A stretch of DNA of 64,000 nucleotides from Skermanella sp. TT6 (GTDB taxonomy: Bacteria > Pseudomonadota > Alphaproteobacteria > Azospirillales > Azospirillaceae). This document shows, one piece after another, positions 42,351-51,205 of the stretch. The notes beneath the pieces were generated by a model. That model was not told where the DNA came from. It did not search any database and saw only the letters and a program-made list of their open reading frames with translations. Location of the stretch: NCBI RefSeq assembly GCF_016653635.2, contig NZ_CP067420.1, positions 639,501 to 703,500 on the forward strand. The letters are read 5' to 3'. Position 1 is the first letter of the stretch. Every line of letters begins with the position of its first letter. The position numbers and the translations under genes were made by a program.

Positions 42351-43712
42351 TTACTCCGCGGCGCTCGTCCGCCGGTGGTTTTCCCGGATCGGGGCCTTTC
42401 GTTCCCCGGTGATCAGCCGGGCGCCCCGCTGATATGTGACGTAGGCGACCAGCCACTGCATCGTGACGAGCAGCCGGTTGCGGAAGCCGATCAGCAGGTA
42501 GACGTGGACGATCCCCCACAGCAGCCAGGCGGTGAAGCCCTTCAGCTTCGTCTTGCCGAAGTCGGCGACCGCCGAGTTGCGTCCGATGGTCGCCAGGTTG
42601 CCCCGGTTCTTGAACCTGAAGGGCGGCATCGGCGCGCCCCGGGTCAGGTGGGCGTTCAGGTTCCCGCCGACATGCTCGCCCTGCTGCTTGGCCACCTGCG
42701 CCAGACCGGGCAGCGGCTGGCCGTCGTCGTGCATCGCCAGGGCGGTGTCGCCCAGCACGAAGATGTCGGGATGCCCTGGGACGCCGAGGTCGTCCTCCAC
42801 CTTGACGCGGCCGGCCTTGTCCGTCTCCACGCCCAGCCACGTCCCGGCGGGGGAGGCCCTGACGCCGGCGCCCCAGACGATGGTGCCGGCCGGCACGAAC
42901 CGCCCGCCGACGGTGACTCCCTCGGCGATGACGTCCTCGACCGGCGTATCCACCATGACGGTGACGCCCAGTTGCGTCAGCGCCCGGTGGGCGTATTCGG
43001 ACAGCTCGGGCGGGAACGCCGGAAGCACGCGGGGACCCGCCTCGACCAGGATCACGCGCGCCGTCTCGGGGTTGATGTTGCGGAAGTCGCGGGCCAGCGT
43101 GTGGCGCGACAGCTCGGCGATCGCCCCGGCCATCTCGACCCCGGTCGGGCCGGCGCCGACGATCACGGTGGTCATCAGGCTCTGCTGCTTGGCCGGGTCG
43201 GGGCAGATCTCCGCCTGCTCGAACGCCATCAGCACCCGGCCGCGGATCTGCCGGGCATCCTCGATCGTCTTCAGGCCGGTGGCGTACTTTTCCCACTCGT
43301 CGTGGCCGAAATAGCTGTGGGTCGACCCGGTCGCGACGATCAGCCGGTCGTAGGGAACGGCGGAGCCGTCGGCCAGCGCCACCTTCTTCGACTCCTTGTC
43401 GATCCCGACGACCTCGCCCAGCATCACCTCGATGTTGGGATGGTGGCTGACGATCCGGCGGATCGGCTCCGCGATGTCGGCCGGCGACAGGGCGGCGCTG
43501 GCGACCTGGTAGAGCAGCGGGACGAACAGGTGATAGTTGCGCCGGTCGATCAGGGTGACGTCGATGTCCTTCCCGCCCAGCTCGTTGGCGGCGGCCAGCC
43601 CCGCGAAGCCGGCCCCGATGATGACCACGTGCGGGCGTCCCGCCCGATGGCCGTCATGCCGGCCGGAGGGGGAGGCGGTCGGCAGGTCTGCGGCTTCCTT
43701 GGCGGCAGTCAT
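42351..43712 (-). CDS. Type II NADH:quinone dehydrogenase (NDH-2-like)
   Basis: 453 residues from MTAAKEA, chosen because GAGGA lies 7 nt upstream; a start ten codons earlier is possible. VVIIGAGFAGLAAANEL is the FAD-binding GxGxxG. LLYQVASAALSPADI is the NDH-2 segment near the quinone site, and TTVIVGAGPTGVEMAG the NADH-binding motif. DIFVLGDTA is the flavin-contacting GD motif, and AKQQGEHVG follows. The C-terminal 60 residues include an amphipathic and hydrophobic stretch for membrane attachment. It oxidises NADH and reduces quinone at the inner membrane without pumping protons. Divergent from ygiB. Confidence 0.9.
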   Translation of the reverse strand: MTAAKEAADLPTASPSGRHDGHRAGRPHVVIIGAGFAGLAAANELGGKDIDVTLIDRRNYHLFVPLLYQVASAALSPADIAEPIRRIVSHHPNIEVMLGEVVGIDKESKKVALADGSAVPYDRLIVATGSTHSYFGHDEWEKYATGLKTIEDARQIRGRVLMAFEQAEICPDPAKQQSLMTTVIVGAGPTGVEMAGAIAELSRHTLARDFRNINPETARVILVEAGPRVLPAFPPELSEYAHRALTQLGVTVMVDTPVEDVIAEGVTVGGRFVPAGTIVWGAGVRASPAGTWLGVETDKAGRVKVEDDLGVPGHPDIFVLGDTALAMHDDGQPLPGLAQVAKQQGEHVGGNLNAHLTRGAPMPPFRFKNRGNLATIGRNSAVADFGKTKLKGFTAWLLWGIVHVYLLIGFRNRLLVTMQWLVAYVTYQRGARLITGERKAPIRENHRRTSAAE

Positions 43713-43870
43713 CGCGTCGTCCTCGCGGCGTTCGGGAACCATGCCTTGTCAAATGGCCTCGGCGCCAAAGGGTTCCGAGTCGGCCGTCCGGGCGACCGCA
43801 CTCCAATGGACACCTTGGCATCCGATCCCGGCGGGCCACCTTCTGAAGGCAGGAACACGAGGAGGACGGG

Positions 43871-44425
43871 ATGAAGAGATCGCGAAGAATAAAGCTTACG
43901 ATGCTCGGCGCCTCGGCCATCGTGCTGACCGCCTGCGAAGAACGCGTCGAAACGCAGGTCTACGAGACGGTCGAGCAATGCCTGGCGAACGTCGAGGAAC
44001 ATCCGGACGACTGCCGCCGCGACTTCGAAAGCGCCAGGGCGGCCCACGCCGAAGCCGCGCCGCGCTACGCGTCGCGGGCCGACTGCGAGGCCGAGTTCGG
44101 CGACGGCAGGTGCGAGGCGGGTCCCACCGGCCAGCAGGCCGAGGCCGGCCAGGGCGGATCCTTCTTCATGCCGGTCATGATGGGCTACATGCTGGGCAAC
44201 GCCCTGGGCCGGACCGGCGTGGCGGCCCAGCCGCTCTACCGCCCGCTGGTCAACGGGACGCCGGGATCGTTCCGGACGCCGGGCAACGTCGATGTCGGGT
44301 CCTCCGTGGGGCGGACCAGCGTCCGGCCGGCGGCGGTCAACGCCCCCGTCGCCAATGCCGGGCAGGCGGTCAGCCGCGGCGGCTTCGGCGCCCGGGGTGC
44401 CGCCACGGGCACGGCGGGCGGCTGA
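43871..44425 (+). CDS. ygiB: DUF1190 lipoprotein, YgiB-like
   Basis: 184 residues. The signal ends in a lipobox (SAIVLTAC), with Cys at residue 22. EQCLANVEEHPDDCRRDFESA and SRADCEAEFGDGRCEA hold paired cysteines typical of DUF1190/YgiB. GGSFFMPVMMGYMLGNAL, followed by a Gly/Ser/Arg-rich tail, is also characteristic. The function of YgiB is not established. The ygiC-like gene begins 4 nt after its stop, reproducing the E. coli ygiB-ygiC order. The upstream GAGGAGGACGGG is a clear ribosome-binding site. Confidence 0.88.
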   Translation: MKRSRRIKLTMLGASAIVLTACEERVETQVYETVEQCLANVEEHPDDCRRDFESARAAHAEAAPRYASRADCEAEFGDGRCEAGPTGQQAEAGQGGSFFMPVMMGYMLGNALGRTGVAAQPLYRPLVNGTPGSFRTPGNVDVGSSVGRTSVRPAAVNAPVANAGQAVSRGGFGARGAATGTAGG

Positions 44426-44429
44426 TCCC

Positions 44430-45572
44430 GTGGACCGGATCAGCCTCGCCCCCCGGCCCGACTGGCGGGACACGGCCGCCGAGGCCGGCTTCACCTTCCA
44501 CTCCGAGAACGGCCCCTACTGGGACGAGACCGCGGCTTACCGCTTCACCCTGGCGCAGGTCGAGGAGATCGAGGAGGCCACCGGATCGCTGGAGGCCTTG
44601 TGCTACCAGGTCGTCGACCGGGCCGTCGGCGATCCGGCGGTGCTGGACCGCCTCGCCATACCGCGCGGGTTCCACGACCTGGTCCGGCGGAGCTGGACGG
44701 ACCGGGAGCGCAACCTCTACGGCCGGTTCGATTTCAGCTATGACGGCGCGACACCGCCGAAGCTGCTCGAATACAATGCCGACACGCCGACTTCGCTCTA
44801 CGAGGCCGCCGTGTTCCAGTGGGTCTGGCTGGAGCAGATGGTCGGCCGCGGCGCCCTGCCCGGGGGCTCGGACCAGTTCAACTCCCTCCACGAACGGCTG
44901 GTCGAGGCCTGGAAGGGCGTGGGCGTGGCCGGCGGCCGGCTGCACCTGGCCGGCGTGATGGACGCCGAGGAGGACCGGGTCACCGTGGCCTATCTCGCCG
45001 ACTGCGCGCAGCAGGCCGGCTTCGCCGCGGAGATGATCGACGTCGCGGAGATCGGGGTGACCGCCGCGGGAGATTTCGTCGATCTGCGGGACCGCCCGAT
45101 CACGACGCTGTTCAAGCTCTACCCCTGGGAATTCATGGTCCGGGAACAGTACGGCACCAGCCTGCTGCGCAGGACCACCCGGATCATCGAGCCGGCCTGG
45201 AAGATGGTGCTCTCCAACAAGGGCCTGCTGGCGCTGCTGTGGGAGATGTTCCCCGGCCATCCGAACCTGCTTCCCGCCTTCTTCGACGGGAGCGGACACG
45301 GCTTGGCGCAGCCCTACGTCCGCAAGCCGCTGCTGTCCCGCGAGGGCGCCAACGTCGAGATCGTCGGCCTGCTCGGCGCCGAGGGCGGACCCTACGGCGC
45401 CGAGGGTCACGTGGTCCAGCAATACGCCCCGCTGCCCCGCTTCGACGGGAACTACCCCGTGATCGGTTCCTGGGTGGTCGCCGGCCAGCCCGCCGGCATG
45501 GGCATCCGGGAGGACACCTCCCCCGTGACCCGCAACACCAGCCGCTTCATCCCGCATTTCATCCGGGACTGA
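44430..45572 (+). CDS. ygiC: Glutathionylspermidine synthase-like ATP-grasp protein, YgiC-like
   Basis: 380 residues with a GTG start directly after ygiB. ENGPYWDETAAYRFT at the N-terminus, FDFSYDGATPPKLLEYNADTPTSL, LFKLYPWEFMVREQYG, EPAWKMVLSNKGLLALLWEMFPGHPNLLPA and KPLLSREGANVEI are the conserved blocks of the GSP_synth family ATP-grasp domain. The amidase half of bifunctional Gss is absent, as in E. coli YgiC/YjfC. Such proteins keep the peptide-ligase fold but have no proven substrate. Operon with ygiB; the K+ channel gene follows after 38 nt. Confidence 0.88.
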   Translation: MDRISLAPRPDWRDTAAEAGFTFHSENGPYWDETAAYRFTLAQVEEIEEATGSLEALCYQVVDRAVGDPAVLDRLAIPRGFHDLVRRSWTDRERNLYGRFDFSYDGATPPKLLEYNADTPTSLYEAAVFQWVWLEQMVGRGALPGGSDQFNSLHERLVEAWKGVGVAGGRLHLAGVMDAEEDRVTVAYLADCAQQAGFAAEMIDVAEIGVTAAGDFVDLRDRPITTLFKLYPWEFMVREQYGTSLLRRTTRIIEPAWKMVLSNKGLLALLWEMFPGHPNLLPAFFDGSGHGLAQPYVRKPLLSREGANVEIVGLLGAEGGPYGAEGHVVQQYAPLPRFDGNYPVIGSWVVAGQPAGMGIREDTSPVTRNTSRFIPHFIRD

Positions 45573-45610
45573 CGGCAGGCGATGGAAACGACGATGTCCG
45601 GCGGCCGGAC

Positions 45611-46639
45611 ATGAGCCTGGTTTTCGCCGTGGCCGGACTCGCGGTCATCGCATTGGCACTGAGCGACATTTTCGTGACGAGCCTGACGCTTCGGGGCGCC
45701 GGCCCGGTGACCAGGCGCCTGACCTCGACGCTGTGGCGGATCGCCAGAGCATTCTTTCTGAAGAACCGAGGGTTGCGCTCCTCCCTGGCGCTCGTCGGGC
45801 CGCTCATCGCCGCGGCGACCGTGATCAACTGGTTGCTTCTTCTCTGGATCGGCTGGACCCTCGTGTTCGTCGCCGGGACCGGCAACGTCCTGATCGACAG
45901 CACCGACGAGCCGGCGGACTGGCTGGGCAAAGCCTATTTCGTCGGCTACACGCTCTCGACGCTCGGGCTGGGGGACATACGGCCGGACGGTCCGGGATGG
46001 CGCCTTGCGACGGCGCTGGCTTCGATCAACGGCTTCCTGACCGTTTCGCTGGCGGCCACGTATCTGCTGCCGGTGGTCATGGCCGCAGCCCGGCAGCGTC
46101 AGCTGGCGGTCTACATCCACGGGCTCGGCGACACGCCGGCCGATGTCGTCCTGTCGGGATGGGACGGCAAGGGCTTCACGGCGCTCGAGCAGCATCTAGC
46201 GGCGCTGGCCCCGATGGTCATGGAAGTCGGCCATCAGCATCTCGTCTATCCCGTGCTTTACGCGTTCCATAACACCAGGCGGGAAGCTGCGTTCGACATG
46301 AAGATCGCGGTGCTGGACGAGGCGCTTCACCTGCTTCATTTCGGCGTGGCACCGGATGTCCGGCCGGTGACCGCCGCCACGCGGCCGCTCGAGGTCGGCA
46401 TCACGTCACTGCTGGAAAGGATGCGGGACGCGGCGATCGAGGCAACTTCCGAGCCGCCCGTCCTGCCGGACCTGGAGCGGCTGCGCCGGCACGGAATCCC
46501 GGTCGTCGGCATGGACGAGTTCCGCCGTTCGATGGGAACCCGCGCGCCGCGCAGATGCCAGATGCAAGCGGTCGTCCTGGATGCCGGCTGGTCATGGGAC
46601 GACGTGGGTCCCGAAAGGGAGCGCGACGCCCGGCGATAG
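45611..46639 (+). CDS. Two-TM potassium-channel-like protein with long cytoplasmic domain
   Basis: 342 residues. Hydrophobic N-terminal helix (MSLVFAVAGLAVIALALSDIF), then two further membrane segments flanking a pore loop with TLSTLGLGDIRPDG. The TLGLGD segment stands for the TVGYGD potassium filter. Residues about 170-342 are soluble, with HLAALAPMVMEVGHQHLVYPVLYAFH, and match no domain I can name; a RCK domain is not apparent. Ion selectivity is therefore uncertain. An adjacent gene encodes a more canonical K+ channel, 83 nt downstream. Confidence 0.78.
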   Translation: MSLVFAVAGLAVIALALSDIFVTSLTLRGAGPVTRRLTSTLWRIARAFFLKNRGLRSSLALVGPLIAAATVINWLLLLWIGWTLVFVAGTGNVLIDSTDEPADWLGKAYFVGYTLSTLGLGDIRPDGPGWRLATALASINGFLTVSLAATYLLPVVMAAARQRQLAVYIHGLGDTPADVVLSGWDGKGFTALEQHLAALAPMVMEVGHQHLVYPVLYAFHNTRREAAFDMKIAVLDEALHLLHFGVAPDVRPVTAATRPLEVGITSLLERMRDAAIEATSEPPVLPDLERLRRHGIPVVGMDEFRRSMGTRAPRRCQMQAVVLDAGWSWDDVGPERERDARR

Positions 46640-46722
46640 CTCTTGGATCGGGCCGGAATTCGCGCCGCCCGGGCGATGCGGTCAAGGCTGGAAATCCGGG
46701 ATGCGCGGGACATCTGGAACCC

Positions 46723-47847
46723 ATGATGAACCTGTTCACCCGGCTGCGCCGGAAACGCAGGGCCGACCTGACGACCTTGATTCCGAACACGAGTCCGATC
46801 CGGGCTTTCAGGCGCATGCTGATCCGGCTGATGGCGCTCATCCTTCTGCACGTGATCGCCATGATGGCGTTCGAAGGTTTGACTCCCTTCGAGGCGCTCT
46901 GGCTCACCATGACGACCATGACCACGGTGGGCTACGGCGATTACAGCGCCGAGACCTTGCCCGGGCGTCTCTCGACCATGATCCTCGTGTTCGCCGGCGG
47001 CATCTGGATCGCCTTCCAGACGGCCGCCACGTATTTCGACCACCGTACGGAACGGCGGGAGCGCATGCGATGCGGCCGCTGGAGATGGAACATGAGCGAC
47101 CATATCCTGATACTCAACGCTCCGGCCGAGAATGCCTTGGCCTACCTCACCAGGCTGGTATGCGAGCTTCGCGACAGCCGACGCTTCCGGGAGCGGGTCG
47201 TCCAGATCGTGACGCCCTGTTTCGGGGCGGGCCTGCCCGAGCCGATCCACAGGCTCGGCGTAATCCACTATGCCGGCGACCCGTGGGGGGCCGAGGCGCT
47301 CGCGGCCTCGAACGCCGCCGAGGCCGACACGATCATCATCCTGGCGGAGAGCGACAGCGATCCCGGGTCGGACAGCCGCACGCTGGACATGGTTGACCGG
47401 CTGCGCGGGATCGGCGCGCGCGGCCGGATCCTGGCCGAATGCGTCGACGATGCCAACCGAACGAGGATGCGCCGGTTCGGAGCCGATCTGGTCGTGAGGC
47501 CCCTACGCGGATATCCCGAAATGATCGTCCGCGCCCTCGCCGCTCCGGGGACGGAGGCTATCCTCGAAGATCTGTTCACCAGCCGGGGCGACGAGTGCTG
47601 GCGTTATGACATCGATGTCGCGGACTGGTGCTGGGCCGACCTGGTGGCGCTCCTGGTCAGGCGGGACATCGGCGTGCCGATCGCCTTTCGGCGCGCCGAG
47701 GACCAAAAGGTCGTGATCAACCCGCCGCCGGACGTCACCCTGGACGCGGACAAGCTGTATGTCCTCGTTCGGACGGACAATGCCCGCCCGGACGAGGAGA
47801 TCGCCTCCCTGCTGCGTGCCGCGCGCCCGCCCGGTCAGGCCTTGTAG
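46723..47847 (+). CDS. Potassium channel with RCK/TrkA-N-type regulatory domain
   Basis: 374 residues. Two ATGs open the gene. MALILLHVIAMMAFEG is TM1, MTTMTTVGYGDYSAETLPGR the pore loop with the K+ filter TVGYGD, and MILVFAGGIWIAFQTAATYF TM2. From about 120 the cytoplasmic part begins HILILNAPAENAL; VIHYAGDPWGAEALAASNAAEADTIIIL resembles the Rossmann-like RCK core, and the rest the C-terminal TrkA-like region. It probably forms a ligand-gated K+ channel of the MthK/Kch kind. Its last 13 nt overlap the convergent ferredoxin gene. Confidence 0.88.
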   Translation: MMNLFTRLRRKRRADLTTLIPNTSPIRAFRRMLIRLMALILLHVIAMMAFEGLTPFEALWLTMTTMTTVGYGDYSAETLPGRLSTMILVFAGGIWIAFQTAATYFDHRTERRERMRCGRWRWNMSDHILILNAPAENALAYLTRLVCELRDSRRFRERVVQIVTPCFGAGLPEPIHRLGVIHYAGDPWGAEALAASNAAEADTIIILAESDSDPGSDSRTLDMVDRLRGIGARGRILAECVDDANRTRMRRFGADLVVRPLRGYPEMIVRALAAPGTEAILEDLFTSRGDECWRYDIDVADWCWADLVALLVRRDIGVPIAFRRAEDQKVVINPPPDVTLDADKLYVLVRTDNARPDEEIASLLRAARPPGQAL

Positions 47848-49883
47848 TCCTCCGTCGTGATGGTCGGCGGGCGCTCGGGGCCGGCATAGGGGTCGAGCGC
47901 GGTTTCCGTCTGGGCGATCACCCGGCAGTCGCCGCACATGTAGATGCGGTCTATCAAGGCCTTGTTGCCGAACATCCAGTGCTTGCCGGCCAGCTTCTCG
48001 GCGATCCGGTCGATCGACGCCTTGGTGCCGAACGCGGTGCCGCAGCGGATGCAGTGGCAGGGCTCCTCCTGCTTGACCATCACGGGGGACCGCGCCGCGT
48101 CGGTGAAGTCGATCCGCGGGTTCAGCCGGATCACCTTCTCGGGGCAGGTGTTCCGGCACAGCCCGCACTGGACGCAGGCATCCTCGGTGAAGCTCAGCAT
48201 CGGCCGGTCCGCGTTGTCCGACAGGGCGCCGGTCGGGCAGGCGGAGACGCAGGCGAGGCAGAGCGTGCAGCCCTCCACGTCGATGTCGAGGGTGCCGAAC
48301 GGCGCCCCCGCCGCCAGCGGCAGGACCGGCACCGGTTCCGGGGCGACGGCGTGGAGCTTGCGCAGCGCCAGCCGCGACAGGCCCTTCTTGTCGCCCAGCG
48401 CCAGGAAGTTCTCGGGCTCCGCCCCGGGCCGCCGCGCCATGCCGTACAGCTCGGCGGTGAGCAGGTCGGGATCGTCGGCCTCGATCAGCCCGACCCGGCC
48501 GGAGCCGAAGCCCAGGCCGGACAGCACCGTCTCCGCCAGGCCCAGGTTGCGGGCCAGCGGCAGCAGGTCCTCGCGCGGGCGGGCGGAGACCAGCACCCGC
48601 AGCTCGGCGGCACCGTAGGCGAAGCTCGCCGCCAGCGCCTCGATGCCGAGCTGGGTGACCGAATTGACCGCGAAGGGGATCACCCGCGCCGGCAGGCCGG
48701 CGCCGAAGCGGGCCGCCAAGTCGATCAGCGGGTCGCCGTGGTCGCCGTCATGGACCAGCACGACCGCGTCGCGCCCGCCCGCGCGGTGATATGTCAGCAG
48801 CAGGGTGCGCAGCCGTTCCAGGAGCGGCTCCGGCGCGGGCAGGGCGTATGTCGCGGCCCCGGTCGGGCAGACCGCCGCGCAGGAGCCGCAGCCGGCGCAG
48901 ACATAGGGGTCGATCGCCACGTGCTCGCCGGCCGGCGCGATGGCCCCGGTCGGGCAGACCTCCAGGCAGCGGGTGCAGCCGGTCTTGCGCGAGCGGGAAT
49001 GGGCGCACAGCTCCGCCCGGTAGTTCACGTAGCGCGGCTTGTCGAACTCGCCCACCAGGTCGGCGGCCTTGAACACCGCCTTCTGGACCTCCGCCGGGCT
49101 GCCGGGATCGGGCCTCAGGTAGCCGTCGCGCTTGCCGTGGGCCGGGAACAGCGGCGTGCCGCCGGTCAGGTCGATGATGATGTCGCAGGTGGACTTGGCG
49201 CCCCGCCGCGCCGGGCCGAACGCCAGCGCCTGGCGCGACGACGGCAGCGGGACCGCGTAGTCGTCCACCTCGATCTCGAATGCGCCGAGATGCCCCGTCG
49301 CCCGCGTGATGGTGCCCTTCAGGATCGGGAATTCGGCGGTGCGCGGCGGGATCACGCCGCCCGGCCGGGTCAGCAGCACCGTGATGTCCAGCCGGTCCGA
49401 CAGCTGCCGGGCGACCTCGATCGCCTGCTCGTCGCGGCCGTAGATCAGGGCGACGCCTTCCGACTTCAGCTCGACCGATCCGGCGGGGGGCAGGTCGAGC
49501 GCCGCCTCGGCGATCAGCGCCGCGATCTTCGGGTGGGCGTCGGCGGCCTCGTCCGACCAGCCGGCGCGCTCGCGGATATTGAAGAACCCGACCCGCGCGT
49601 CGGGCCGGGCGTCCTCGCGCCGCTCGTCGAACAGGGGCGCTTCCTGGGTGCAGGCGACCAGCACGGGGCCGGAAGCCTCGTCCAGCGCCGCGGTGAAGCG
49701 GTCCAGCTCGGCGCGGCACAGCTGGGTGGCGACGTGGGATGCCGCGCCGGGGGTTGCCGCGCCGCACGCCCTGGCCAGTTTCTCGCCGTCCAGGGGCATC
49801 GTGCCCTCGCAATTGCATACGAGGACGGTGCGGCCGTTTACGTCCATCGGGCCGGTCACGCGATCAAAGGAGAGAGGTTTCAT
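47835..49883 (-). CDS. Multi-cluster 4Fe-4S ferredoxin-type protein of the formate dehydrogenase locus
   Basis: 682 residues. Four 4Fe-4S sites are visible: CTRCLEVCP (with an upstream Cys), CAGCGSCAAVCP, CTLCLACVSACP and CVQCGLCRNTCP. A C-terminal pair of Cys motifs (CHCIRCG and CGDC) looks like a metal ribbon. The first 270 residues include VLVCNCEGTMPLDG and a partial Rossmann-like region (VALIYGRDEQAIEVAR). This protein is regularly encoded beside alphaproteobacterial formate dehydrogenases; its exact task (electron transfer or maturation) is not established. Divergent from the accessory operon, 65 nt apart. It overlaps the K+ channel gene by 13 nt at its 3' end. Confidence 0.85.
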   Translation of the reverse strand: MKPLSFDRVTGPMDVNGRTVLVCNCEGTMPLDGEKLARACGAATPGAASHVATQLCRAELDRFTAALDEASGPVLVACTQEAPLFDERREDARPDARVGFFNIRERAGWSDEAADAHPKIAALIAEAALDLPPAGSVELKSEGVALIYGRDEQAIEVARQLSDRLDITVLLTRPGGVIPPRTAEFPILKGTITRATGHLGAFEIEVDDYAVPLPSSRQALAFGPARRGAKSTCDIIIDLTGGTPLFPAHGKRDGYLRPDPGSPAEVQKAVFKAADLVGEFDKPRYVNYRAELCAHSRSRKTGCTRCLEVCPTGAIAPAGEHVAIDPYVCAGCGSCAAVCPTGAATYALPAPEPLLERLRTLLLTYHRAGGRDAVVLVHDGDHGDPLIDLAARFGAGLPARVIPFAVNSVTQLGIEALAASFAYGAAELRVLVSARPREDLLPLARNLGLAETVLSGLGFGSGRVGLIEADDPDLLTAELYGMARRPGAEPENFLALGDKKGLSRLALRKLHAVAPEPVPVLPLAAGAPFGTLDIDVEGCTLCLACVSACPTGALSDNADRPMLSFTEDACVQCGLCRNTCPEKVIRLNPRIDFTDAARSPVMVKQEEPCHCIRCGTAFGTKASIDRIAEKLAGKHWMFGNKALIDRIYMCGDCRVIAQTETALDPYAGPERPPTITTEDYKA

Positions 49884-49948
49884 TGCGATCCTAGGGGAAT
49901 GCCCCGATATTTGCGATAGCTTGCCATCTTCATGAGAGTGCCGCCTTG

Positions 49949-50701
49949 GTGTCCGATATTATCTCAAACTCCGCACCGGATCCCGAGCTTCCTCCGATTT
50001 ATCATTCGGTAACCATACAACGGGGCAGCGCCTTCGCCCGTGCCCTGGCGGACGCCGCGGCGGGGGCGGAGGCCGGCACGCTGGTCTGGACCCGGCGGGA
50101 GGACCGGCTGGACGCCGCCGTCGTGCTGGAGCCGAACGAGCCGCTGGCGCGCTCGCTGCCGGTCTCCTACGTGGCGCTGCTCGGCCTGGGCGACGCGCTG
50201 GGCGCCCTGGGGCCGCCCAACATCCCGGTCACCTTCGGCTGGCCCGACCGGATCGAGGTGAACGGCGCCACGGTCGGCGGCGTCCGCCTGGCCGCCGCGG
50301 AGACCCGAAGCGCGGAGGCCATTCCCGACTGGCTGGTACTGGGTATCTCGATCCAGGTCCATGGTTTTCCCGACGACAGCCCCGGCCTGCACCCGGACCG
50401 CACCGCCCTCCACGAGGAGGGGTTCGGCGAGGTCGAGGCGCTGCCGTTGCTGGAGAGCTTCAGCAGGCACTTCCTTGCCTGGATGAACAGTTGGCAGGAG
50501 GATGGGTTCGATCAAGTGCGGCAGGCCTGGTTGAGCCGCGCCACCGGCTTCGACGACGTGATCTCGCTGGAGGTGGACGGCGTCCGCCTGTCCGGCGGCT
50601 TCAGCGGCCTCGACGACTCCGGCGGGCTGCTGCTGGGGCGGGAGGACGGCATCCGCCGCGTGGCGCTGGACCGGGTCCTGCGGGAACCGACATGGTCATG
50701 A
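49949..50701 (+). CDS. Biotin/lipoate ligase-like protein (DUF4444-type) of the formate dehydrogenase locus
   Basis: 250 residues from GTG; a TTG one codon earlier is the other possible start. LPPIYHSVTIQRGSAFARAL, GTLVWTRREDRLDAAVVLEPNEPL and SYVALLGLGDALGALGPP follow the fold of biotin/lipoate protein ligases. The lysine that activates ATP in true ligases is not obvious. The C-terminal 60 residues (EVDGVRLSGGFSGLDDSGGLLL) form the small SH3-like domain. Such proteins are found in formate dehydrogenase gene sets; the modified target, if any, is unknown. It heads a five-gene run with overlapping ends. Confidence 0.8.
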   Translation: MSDIISNSAPDPELPPIYHSVTIQRGSAFARALADAAAGAEAGTLVWTRREDRLDAAVVLEPNEPLARSLPVSYVALLGLGDALGALGPPNIPVTFGWPDRIEVNGATVGGVRLAAAETRSAEAIPDWLVLGISIQVHGFPDDSPGLHPDRTALHEEGFGEVEALPLLESFSRHFLAWMNSWQEDGFDQVRQAWLSRATGFDDVISLEVDGVRLSGGFSGLDDSGGLLLGREDGIRRVALDRVLREPTWS

Positions 50702-51204
50702 CCCGGTTGCCGCGGACCATCCGGCTCGACGCCTCGGACGCGGCGATCTTCGAGCGCGCGGCCGAACCGGGCGAATGGGCGGTGCCCGGCGCCTTCATGT
50801 TCGTCCATGCCGATCCGGCCGCGCTGAAGGGCAAGGCCCGGCAGGCCTTCGCCAACGGCTTCCTGGGAACGTCCAGCTTCGGCTGGTCCACCCTGGTGGC
50901 GGTGGGCGAGGCGGGCGAGTCCGAGACGGCGGTCGTGGTCGAGGCGCTGGCCGACCGCTTCGTCGCGGAGTTCGGGGCGCCCGACAGGGCATCCGCCCTG
51001 GCCGCCGCGCGGGAGGAGGTGGAGTTCGCCGCCGGGCTGTGCGGGCACCCGGTCAACACGCTGCTGGCGGTCAGCCGGGAGTTCGGACCCGACGGCGACA
51101 TCCGGGAGAGCTTCCGGGTGATCGAGCCCAGGGCGGAGAAACACCATGCGCCGATCTGGACCATCGTTCCGGACGGCACACCGGATCAGGAAGAGGGAAA
51201 CTGA
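50698..51204 (+). CDS. DUF6505-like protein of the formate dehydrogenase locus
   Basis: 168 residues. The ATG at 50698 overlaps the preceding stop (ATGA); an in-frame ATG two codons upstream is possible. TIRLDASDAAIFERAAEPGEWAVPG, KGKARQAFANGFLGTSSFGWSTLV and EFAAGLCGHPVNTLLAVSREFG are distinctive. The length and position match a small uncharacterised family (DUF6505 from memory) encoded with respiratory formate dehydrogenases. It contains no metal-binding Cys cluster and no signal peptide, so is probably cytoplasmic. The function is unknown; maturation of the dehydrogenase is the contextual guess. Confidence 0.75.
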   Translation: MTRLPRTIRLDASDAAIFERAAEPGEWAVPGAFMFVHADPAALKGKARQAFANGFLGTSSFGWSTLVAVGEAGESETAVVVEALADRFVAEFGAPDRASALAAAREEVEFAAGLCGHPVNTLLAVSREFGPDGDIRESFRVIEPRAEKHHAPIWTIVPDGTPDQEEGN

Positions 51205-51205
51205 C

